A stretch of DNA of 64,000 nt from Morinoia aosen (lineage: Eukaryota; Arthropoda; Malacostraca; Amphipoda; Talitridae). A program made the position numbers and the translations under genes. Positions 13,501 through 25,500 of this stretch are shown piece after piece; position 1 is the stretch's first letter; each line of letters opens with the position of its first letter. The notes beneath the pieces were generated by a model. It did not search any database, had not been told where the DNA came from, and was given only the letters and a program-made list of their open reading frames with translations. The stretch lies in the NCBI GenBank assembly GCA_030386875.1, contig CM059575.1, forward strand, positions 41,446,859 to 41,510,858, in the 5' to 3' direction.

Positions 13501-16500
13501 CTCTTCCACCCATTTGAACTATAGCGACACTCAGTATGAATGCCTGCGACGACTTCAATAGCATTTTTGGTCACAAAACCTGCAATGGAGCCGAAAAAAG
13601 AACAATCAGTTGATTTCGTTCATTTAAAAATTTTTCAATCTAGTCGAGTATTTAGTTTCGATTTTACCATTCAAAAAATATCAACATAGCTTCAGTTCTC
13701 AGAGGCCTTTTTCCAAAATTTTATTATAAATCGAGACAGTTTCTGCTCAGTTTTGATTTGGTTTTGGGAAACCGAATATTTCACCTGAGAAAATGGTTTA
13801 CAAACTGGAGAAAACTTTAAATTATTAAAGCCCAATTCACGAGGATTAAAGCTGACGAGGAAGCATTCATACCATTATCTTATATGCGATGTTTTTACTT
13901 AAGTTTTACATGGAATCACGAAATGAATTAATTTGTGTTCATAAAAATTTGAATATTCGACATGAACTTGGACTGAAGGATTAAAAGGCAAATGATGGTT
14001 TATTTGTGTTTCAACTATTATTAAGTGAATGAGTATTTAACAGTTGAGAAATAGCCAGCGCATGACTTTATGAACTAAAGTTAATAATTTTGGAATAATT
14101 TACTCAAAAGTAACATTAAAAGTGTGGAATGCTCAACCTCGGTAATGAAATGGCAGGCTTTGAAGTGATGCCTTTCCTTTCAGAATCGCTTATAGAACCG
14201 CTAAAGTACGCAGCACAAGAAGCGCTGAAGTACTAAAGTAACAGTATTGAATAACACTGTTTCAACGTATATCAAAATATTGTGCTATTATACTTTGAAT
14301 GCTTACTCGCACGACAAAAGAATGATCTTAGGCTTTTCCCAGCAATGCCAGAAAATCAACCGTACTTATTGCTTTTAACGCAGAATGTATTGTAGTGCCC
14401 TACCTTAGACTGTAGAATAAGATTTTGAGGGGTAGCTAAGGTAGAGCACTACAGTATATATAAATGTGAAAATGTACTCACCTAATTTTTAAAGTTATGG
14501 AAAATATATCGGGGAAAAAATGACTCATGTCATCCAAAGGGTCGGAGACAAAGTTCAATTGCGCTATTACTCGTTCAAATTACAAGTTAAACTCCTTTGA
14601 TTTTTCGAGATGTTTATACAGCATACACGTATAAGACTCTATTATAGTATGGTAAACATGGAAAATGAGGCTATGTTTTACGCTGAATAGTAAAAATGAG
14701 GTGCGTAAAACAAAACCTTGCAGAAAAATACAAGGGCTTAATGAGCAATCTAACGCATAAATTAGTATAAATTGTTTCAACAGTTTTCGATACGTGAAGT
14801 CCTGTTTCATTCCTCGTCTGAAATTCGGCTAGTTACGGGATCAAAAATGCGGAAAAAAGCGTGCTGCTCAAACTCTGATTAGTCATGAGAATGATAATTC
14901 AATCACGATATTTATAGTGATTGTGATGAACTGACGAGCTCCTACAACCATCGAACCAAGATAAAACTTTTTACAGATGCTTCATTCGTTTTAATGCGGC
15001 AGTGTTTTACAAAAATACGTTAGTTTACGTACAGAATTGTCGAGATGTTTCTCTGTTGTAATCAGGTCATGATGAAAACAATACTGCATGGAAATTAAGT
15101 TTGATGAGTGAATGCTAGAGCGTACTTCGCTGGTCAAATCTTGCTGATTGGCAGGATGTGCATCCATGCATAGAAGCTAATACGCCACGTAGTAATTCGG
15201 AAGGGAACAATTCTTCTTCCGTAGAATCTCACGAAAAATTTGTGCTCTCTCTGATCTACAGTAACATAGTTTAATGACATGAGGGAATTGCAAGTCTCAC
15301 AGGAAGTATTTAACCGGGCACAGAGCCTACGACATTCGTTATTCTAACTTTAAACTATGGGAAACAATTGATTTCGATGAAAGGTCAGGTGCACGTTTAT
15401 TTATTTTTGTCGTAATAACTCGAAGTTCTAGATTTTTCTTTCTCGTAAATGTAGGTTTTAGATGCAAAATGAGAACATAGAATATGACACATGAATTCCG
15501 GCATTTCACCGTTTAAGGAACACGAGGTGATAAAGTTACTCCACAGCGTTCCGATGTTATCAACGCTTTTTTTTCTTAGTTTCATCCCCGAATCACCAAG
15601 ATGGCTGTTGACAAGAGGGCGAGTGGACGAAGCCTACGCCCTGCTATCGAAGGTTGCTGCGGTAAACGGGCGTCCTGTGTCGTCTTCTCTGAAGCACGAG
15701 GTGTCAGGTGAGAAGTTAAGTTTCACTGGAGTCGCACACAAGCGACCCTAGACCCTGACCCTAGACGTGACAACTTAGTAATGACGCCACACTTATGGTC
15801 CTAAAATGGCGGCAATTTTGAACAAAATCCAATGGCGGCAATACGTTTCTCCGTGTAACTTCCATCATAACTTAAGTGATATTGTGTTCTAGTGATCATA
15901 TATTACTGATATGGAGTATAAATGCAGTATATGAAAATTCCTAATGAATGCATTATATGCGCAAAAAATTGTGGGTTTTCTCATTTATTTACGATGAAAT
16001 AAAGTAATCACCTCTCCCAAGTGGAGCTGCGGAAAAGAAATTGTTGCTTCGACAATTTAGAAAGGCATAATGTCGAATTTTGAATGTTTTCCGTTTGTTT
16101 GTTGAACTGTCCCATACTTTTGTTGTAAGTGAAGATTTTTGGCGATATCGTGTCATATAGCACCGATACACAAGCAAAATTGTGTGCAGTAGCCTTACCT
16201 TATTTAATTCTTATGCTCCAGTGATGAAATAAAGACCTTAACTCTGATGATATTGTAAGAAAATACGCTCAAGTTTTTTAAAATTTTTAAGTATCTTGAC
16301 GAACGTTGGGACAGAACCAACACTATTGCACTTTCATTTTCTGTCATATCTGAATTGTATTTAGGAAACTGAATTTTTTATTCATTCATTTGACAGAAAT
16401 GGTGTTACTATATCGGTCTCTTGGAATTGGAAAAGAAGATGCTTCAAATTTATTACATTTCGATCAATCAATCTTCTGTTATCTTTCATCTGGCTTTGGA

Positions 16501-19500
16501 TTAATGAAATCAGCTCAACATCAGGCTTGCTAGTATTGAGCGACAGGTGCTCCTCGTAATTCTCACTGGCTTGTTCTTCCTCTCGACGTTACTAGGTTCA
16601 ACTATGTCATTTTTCTGCTGAACGTCCTATTGAGAGCAAAATGCTTCTATTGCGGGACCACGATGCTTAGACCGAGGCTGATTCTAAATATTTACTCAGA
16701 TGTTCAGCCCAAGCGTGGCTATTTCCTTAAGGCTGGTTGGCATATTATTTTGGTCTCTGAAAACAGCTTTAGCGTGAGGTCATCATTTGGTTTATCTATC
16801 GTTTCTAAACGCATTGACAGCAACTCAAGTTGTTGAATTATGATTTTAACTTTTTTTCGCATTGGTTTTGAAATGTACTGATGGCTCCTGCATGATTTAC
16901 GTAGCAAAAGCGGCGAGTGACCCTTCATGTTGAATAATTGCATGCTAAATATGGCCTCGCATTCTGTACAGTCCTAGCTTTCCAGACTCGTTTCGTATTT
17001 GAGTAAGGCTCCACAATTTGTGCCATCATTCTTTATCAGTACTGTAGTATGTATAGCCTAATTAGAACGATGCGCGGCGGTGAGGGTCTATTTGGGATAA
17101 ATAAAAGTATACGAGGAATATCTAAAATTAACGTTTTCAAAATTTCCTTCATGTTACAGCTGCTTATCCTGATATTAATGTAAGTACAAACAAAAGTTAC
17201 TCTAGATAATTGAACTAACTTTCTTATACACTGCAACTACAGCTACCACTAATGTCCTGTGTTTTGAACAACCAATTCAACTTGAAGCATTGAGCGTAGA
17301 TGAAGCATTCTATACAGAGGGGTTGCTAAAAAGTATGCCATTTAAAATTCCAATAACTTTTAAATGAGTGAAATAGGAGACCATAACATAGAACATTCGA
17401 AAAGACAGAATTCAATGCTTGCTTACGTATCTGGTATACCCTCCAAATATGCATAAACATGAAGGATACAGGAGAGAAGATTATTGTTATCAACAAACAT
17501 GGCACAACTGACTTCCACAACGCAAGTTCATCATCGAAGAAATGACGAAAATCAGATCCATCGCCGGAACTCAATGGAAATAGAATACCGATTCAAACTT
17601 CACAAAATAACGATTTAGAGGAACTTCCAGAAGTGGTAATCCCAGTTTATTGTGAGAAACATTAATAAAGGAAGATCTGAAGAAAAGTTTGTGAATGCAC
17701 AACCGGAAATCGAGAAATGTATCGCAACTCGTGGTGGGCATTTTGAATCGTAGGTCAAGCATAGTGAAATAAAAATGGAAAATTAACTCTTTTTGTTTTC
17801 AATAATACCAGTTGTATTTCCCTATCCTGTCTGTGAAAACGGTTATAACAATTTTAAAAGGTGTACATTTTTAGCAACCACCCTCTTTATGTTACCAACC
17901 TCCGCAGAGGATAAAATACACAAATGACTGATCGATCTCAAATTAATATTACCACTGCTTTTAAAACTTCATTTTGACCGTGATACCAACAGGTTTTGAA
18001 AAATTATGTATTAATTGAGGTACCAGACTGATGACATTATTGTAAGAAGGTATATTCATCTACACTACGAAATACTGCTAAATTAATTGCTGAATGTTTT
18101 AAGGCTTCGAACAAAGCGAACTACGAGTTACAAAACAATAAAAAAGTTTGAAGAAACGATGAATACTATGACTGAAAGAAATCAAAACCTTTTCTTATTG
18201 GGGACAACAAAAACTGAAAAAATAATTTAAACGGGGAGTGAACGAGCAAAAAGCTATCCGCCGCCCTATACAATGGACACAATGAAAACACTACTATTAG
18301 AAGACTTTTATGTGCTTTAGATCAGAGGTTCCTAAACTTTACCATGCCAAGGACCCCCAGATATTTAAGTCCCATCCAAGGACCCCCAGACAATCAAAAG
18401 TTTTTACCATATCACGGAACCTGTTACATGATTATAATGCAGTATATTTAATATTTACGTATTCTTACTCAAAGAAAGTATATAAAAAGCATTTAAAATA
18501 TTTTCAAATTTGTTTATTGTCTAAAATTCAATTCAGAATAAAATTGGTAGAAACAGCCACAATAGATAAATGATTACACTCATTACAGTGTGTACTGTCA
18601 CCACAGACAACAAAAAAACGAAATACCTTCATAAAAAGTACAGATTTAAACACAAAAGCTACCAAACATTTCTTGTTTAGTGGGATGGATGGGCTTGCTG
18701 GCTCCTACACAGTAGATCAATGCGGGGCTTGATGCTAGTTAGTACCAAACGCACGCCGTTCTCCACCTGTATGGTGTGCTCTGGGCTTAGTTTTCAGTAT
18801 TGCCAATATAACAGAGAAGTGCTAGTTGTTTGCACACCAAAATATCGATACCTCCCTCTATAATGATAGAGAACCAGTGTTGTAGATTTTTATACATCTT
18901 TTTCGGAAGTTAATTGTTTCCCATTGTATCGCGGACCCCCTAGGGCCTTCTCAGGGACCCCAAGAAGCCGAGGACCCTAGTTTGGGAACCACTACTCTAG
19001 ATGATGTTATTGTTCATCACTAAGCCAATGACCTGAGGCGACTGAATTCAGCTGAACTGCTCCGTCAATTTGAAGAATTGATCTTCTTCTAAACGTAAAT
19101 TAAATCGAGCAATTTCAAAGAGGCTTCTCTTGCGAATAAAAGATGCACACCACTGTGATAATGTGCGTTTTTTCAACAGAACTTAAGAAGAAATGTACCT
19201 CGACTTTACATTTAAATAGATCAACTGCCATGACCTTTCTCCAATATGGTATACGCCTAAAAGAAGGTGGAGACGCCAGATTAGGGTGTCTATTAATTAT
19301 AATATCAACAGCTACTTTCAAACAAACTACTGCGGCGTACAATATTTTATGAGGCCTCCATGATAAAAAACTTTTTTTACTATTTATGATAATAATGAAA
19401 ACACTGTTATCGAAACTTGTATATCAAAAAGAGAGTCCAACAGAAACAGCTGCTTAAATTATCAGCTAGCGATAGCATTGATGCGATATCAGTGTTCCAT

Positions 19501-22500
19501 CAGACAGAAAGGAAGTCTATTCAGAGCAACTGCAAGGAAAAGCGCCCCAAATATAACACTTAATGAATCAGCTAGTAATAAATTCGGACGTTTTTCGTAA
19601 GCTGGAAAACATAAACGTTTTACGAACAGACAAGACTGAAAACTTAGCTGCGCGTAACATTCGCTCAGTTGCTTAGATTTTTTGATCAAGGAACCAGTTC
19701 AATTCAACTGGCAATTATAGAGAAACTTATGGTGCGTTCGAAAAACCCTAAGACCTAGAAGAGCATCCACAGAGCGCATCCTCAGATGCTCTTCCACAGC
19801 GCACAACGTTTGGGCTTCCAAAGCTCTCAGTTCTACAGTGACTGGAAAGTGGAAACAAGAACCCTTTCAAAGTCAAAAGCTCCTCAATTACCCTATATCA
19901 ATCTATTAACGCTCAGGGCGTCTAGTGATATAAGCGCACTAGCAATCAGTGACAAAACGTATTAAAAAACAAACTCCAGCGTAGGCAAATCGATATTCAG
20001 AAGCCAACCATAACTAGAAAATAAAGAAACCCACTACATGAACCAGCCACTGGATACCTCCTTATAACGACAAGAGATCATATGCAGGAATCAGCCTTAT
20101 AACAACTCCGCGAACCAGCTGCAGAACAAAACGATGAAACTGTCTCTGGAATAGCTACTTAGCTAAATGACGAACATGGCTCAGAGCAAAACGATGAACC
20201 TGGATCAAATCAACCTGCTGAAGAAGAACAACAGCACCCTGAAGATATTAGTTGGCAACGTTCAAAGCATTCTTCCAAAGCTGAAAGAAATGCTAGCCAT
20301 CGCATCAGCCAAATCGCATGAGACAGGGAGCGTAAAGGATCTGAAGACACATTTCGCACTTTAAGAAAAACAGAAAATGAAACGGTTAATAGTCGAAACT
20401 TACAATTTCTTGCAACAAAACAAATAAACATATTAACGTACGTTTTGTTCTATGTACCCTCCTCCGGCTTCTACCACCGACTCAATTCGAGTCCGAAAGC
20501 GACTACAACCTTTGATCAAATGGTCTTTATTTATGTCCTCCATTGTTCGGGCTATTGCTTTCATCAGAGAGGATTTGGTGTTATGGGGCTGCTTATTAAC
20601 TTCCTTTTCAACGACGCCTACACGTAATAATCCAAAGGATTGAGGTCTGGTGAGTTAGGAGGCCATAATGGTGTGACATGATCATGAAAATTCTCTGCCA
20701 TCCAATCCTGCACTGAAAGAAATAATAGCCCTATTTTGAAACACCCAGGTGCATCTGAAGTTTGTCCCAAAACCGAGACACGCAGATGCATCATCAATGA
20801 GACACCCAAGATTAGGATGCATACCAGTGTCTCTGTTATGCTTCTCCGTATAACTGTATAAGGAACATCGCTAAGAATCTGGATGATCGTTGTCTGGCCA
20901 ACAACATATTCATAAATGATTCTAAAAGACCAAATAATAAGTCTGATTTCTGCGAGAAAGCATCACAACGATACGTTCTAGAACAGTCGACTCGTCAGGA
21001 AAGACGTTCGGACGCCGAGGAAACAAGGATCGAATAACACGCCAACGGAAGATGCCAAGGACCTCAACGGGTGTCTCCTTTTGCGTTAATTCATAATGTT
21101 TAACATTGTTTTGTGGGGATTTTTATATAGTAATAAGTGTAAGGTTAATGATGTATATTTTCTATTAGATAGTAGGGATATATTACGTTCATATTGGTAA
21201 CCTTGCGAGATCGTTATTCGAAGTTGGCATCTCAAACGATGCCGAACGCGGGTTGCCTGAGGGAGCGAGCGTCAGTCGGGACGAGGGCACCACCGAGAGC
21301 AGTTGTATACGAGATTACTCACCTTCCTTGGCCCAGATGGGCCGAGGCTTGTCTCTTAATATTGAACTCAACTAATTAACAACGTTAAAAGTCATCCTGG
21401 GACATCTGTGTTCTCATTCGACTGCAAGTAATTTAGTTTACGTCACTCGACTACAGCGCCAATATAACATCAACTGTCGATGTCAATCTAGACTGCTAAC
21501 TGTAGGCCACCGATACAAAATGGCGGATTCAACCTGCGGGACTCAACCCTCATCAACCCTGATCTCCAAATCTCAGATAAGTCTCCTTCTGAAGTTATGT
21601 TGATCCGAGGTTCCCTCTCACACTTCTCGGTATATTAGGCTGCGAGTGCGTAAATCGCGTACGTTCAATTAGGTTGCGTATGCTCAATAACTAATGTCTC
21701 GGTATTTTCTTTTTTTCAATAGTGAATTCCTTTAATGTTTCGGTGTCTTTAATATCCTTCAGATAGATAGGAAGAGATGATGTTGATGATTTAGAAAGAA
21801 AATGATAATGTTTGAAGCCATGAAACACGGCTAAAATGTACGATTAATTTATGGCCTTACGCTCTTCACGCTTACCGAAGATCGAATTAAATGTTTATTC
21901 AGATAAAATCTGAATTGGTGGCAGTTACCTTGAAAATTACGAGAGAAAATATACGAAAGTGACAAATAATCATGATGTCACGACGAATAACATCATGAGA
22001 AAAGAATAATTTAGGAGAATAAAAGAATGATGTGACACCGGTGGGATAAAAGAAATCCCAACCACAACAAAATGGTGGCTGAGACGGTGGGATTTGAGTT
22101 TTGCTTTAAATGTAAATGTTACTGTAGAATCTCATGCCGAATTCACACCTCCGAATAAAAAAAATATATGTACATTTAAACATTCAAATTTAAAAATTGA
22201 TATTTGGCCGACTAAAAATAATTTCTTTATCTGAATCATCTCATCTCTCTCTTCCTAATGAATATTTAATTAACGGATGTCATCAAAACGATAAATTAAT
22301 GTTACTCTAATGTTTCACCTATTGTTTTAAAGTTAACAACGAACTTACTGGATATACGTACGTTCATGTTCAATGTCTCCTTATCAACCCAATTTCAATT
22401 ACCTTATGTATAACATTTCGATACTTTCAACGTTAAAACTTCAGTGTAACAACGTACTATGTTGAGTATAACATTCCCGGCACTCGAGCCACACCTTGTT

Positions 22501-25500
22501 CACGCTGGCATCCGAGCACGACCAAAGCTCCTTGTTGTCGTCGGGTGAGCAGCCGCAAGGCTCTCGCCACAGCTTTGACGATAAAAATTTCGTGGAGCAC
22601 GAATGATAAAATCTCACGAACCACGGATTGGTAAAATTTAGATATAATACTTTACGCTTTCAAATAAAAATTAATTTGATAACATGCGAGAATAAAATTT
22701 AATTAAATTCATTATTGCTACGGGAAATTTATGCGATGTAATCAGTAAATACTAACGATCTTGCGCGAAATTTATCTGATAAATTACCACGGATGCCAGG
22801 AATTGCTATTACAATTTAAAGTTAACGTATAATTAATTTAATCTTTTTCCAATATATGATGTGCGAGTTCTTGATCAATTATTTGGATATTACGTACAAT
22901 AAATTCAAATCCAATTACTAACGACATTATTCCAATGAGAATGAATGTAAACTGGAGACATTTGTCTGCTATTAGAATTACTGGTGAGTTAAGGTTTTAA
23001 AAATTTAATTACGGTTCCTCGGACCAATTTCATTTTGGCGAATAATCTAACGGATTAGATTTACTATTACTCTTAAAATAATTAATAACCTGCGAATACA
23101 TCACATGGGGACTCTTATTGTCACTGAAACGTAGTATAATTGATACGCGAACTACCAGGAAAACACAACAACGTATCTGAGTAGAGAAATAAATTAATTC
23201 GCGATTTCAAAAAAAAATTTATTACAGCCAGGATTTACTTCAAACGGGTATATTCAATCTCGACGATCTCATATTAATATGTTTGCACATACGTGTTCTA
23301 CTGATCCTGAACATGACTGTGAACTTCATTGCGTCGAGTTGATCGAATTTAAATACTATGTATAATTTTTGTAATTAATATTTCTGTGTGGGGAAAATAG
23401 TTCAATTTATTTCACTCTCATGTATTTCGATAATTTCATAAATGTGTGTGTACTCGTAGGATGTAATTAATTTTAAAACTTTGCGATTTACACTTAAGGA
23501 AAATTTTGAACCTTATGTTCGATTCGTAATTTGCTAATGATAACGTAAATTCAAACATAGGATGCTTAAGTCCTTTTTGTAAATACTTGGAGGTTTGAGA
23601 GGGGAGACTTGATTGATATGATGTGGAGTTAGACTTGGAAAAATTAAAGAAGGATATTAGAACAAACACTTAATTGGATTGACCTTCCAGGAGTGGTGGA
23701 TGACATCGGGTGAGCGCGGCTGAACACACGCGCTGGCGCTCAACCACACGCCAGTCACCATGGTTGGTGAGCGGCACTTCCACGGACGTATCACCGTCGC
23801 CCTGCTCGGACGGTATCACTACTACGGGTTGGCCACGCATGCGCGCACGCACGAACACACGCTGCACCCCTGCTCCCTACTCCACCATCTACCCGACGCT
23901 TGAAGCACGGCACAAGGCGACAACCACCTGAGCTCGCGCACCGACTCATAGAAAACGACGAGGCGTAGAAAACTTCGCCAGACGGCAACTGGCAATCTCG
24001 GCACGCAGTTGCAGACCTCGAAGCTTACGCGCGCTGACTCATAGAAAACGATTACGCGAAGAAAATTTCTTATCAGCTGGCTGGGTCGATGACTGCGGCT
24101 AATTTTCTACTGAGGCACGGTGAATAGAAAACGACTGGCATTTAAAAATTTCAAGGACAGCTCAACATCGGGATTTCAACCTCGACTTCGGACTTCGGAT
24201 GGATTCGGCGACGACGGGCAACGACGGCTTCACATGTTATCAACGACGATGAAAATAATACGGAGGCCCGGATGAAAATCAACGTATCAATTCAACGATC
24301 TCAGCATAAAGGCAGCGACTCTTATACAATCTCCAAATAAAAGATGATGAACTCCACGAGATAGTAGTCCACTTCACTTGATGACACACGGAGTATTTAC
24401 TCGAAGACAAATTAACTTCTGCAAGTGGTAGAGCAAGTTATGCAGCCCAGGACTAAACGACTTGGGTGTATTATGGAAGTTTTAGCTACACTTCCGAAGG
24501 TTTTTACTCTCAGGATTACTGCAGTGATCCATACGACGGAGGGAGAAGTCGGTGTCATTCATAGGACGTGGTTCTGCCTAAGAACAACTATGATGATACC
24601 TATACGGGACGACTCTGAATAAGCGCTCGCCAGAAGAGCAAACTCCAGTTGTAAGCATATTGACTCGTTCCACGATCCACGCATTTAAGGTGTCGGCTGC
24701 ACGTGTTGAACACAATTGGAGATAAACCTTTCGAGCACAAGCGGGAGCTTATAATTCAATGGGCTATGGGGGATATGTTATGCTTCTCCGCATAACTGTA
24801 TAAGGAACATCGCTAAGAATCTGGATAATCGTTGTCTTGCCAACAACATATTCATAAATGATTCTAAAAGACCAAATAATAAGTCTGATTTCTGCGAGAG
24901 AGCATCACAACGATACGTTCTAGAACAGTCGACTCGTCAGGAAAGACGTTCGGACGCCAAGGAAACAAGGGTCGAATAACACGCCAACAGAAGATGCCAA
25001 GGACCTCAACGGGTGTCTCCTTTTGCTTTAATTCATAATGTTTAACATTGTTTTGTGGGGATTTTTATATAGTAATAAGTGTAAGGTTAATGATGTATAT
25101 TTTCTATTAGATAGTAGGGATATATTACGTTCATATTGGTAACCTTGCGAGATCGTTATTCGAAGTTGGCATCTCAAACGATGCCGAACGCGGGTTGCCT
25201 GAGGGAGCGAGCGTCAGTCGGGACGAGGGCACCACCGAGAGCAGTTGTATACGAGATTACTCACCTTCCTTGGCCCAGATGGGCCGAGGCTTGTCTCTTA
25301 ATATTGAACTCAACTAATTAACAACGTTAAAAGTCATCCTGGGACATCTGTGTTCTCATTCGATTGCAAGTAATTTAGATTACGTCACTCGACTACAGCG
25401 CCAATATAACATCAACTGTCGATGTCAATCTAGACTGCTAACTGTAGGCCACCGATACAAAATGGCGGATCCAACCTGCGGGACTCAACCCTCATCAACC

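Noticed and set aside
21194-21379. 61-codon frame identical in both LTRs (also 25136-25321)
   Set aside because: Identity is explained by the LTRs being copies of each other; no motif supports a protein.
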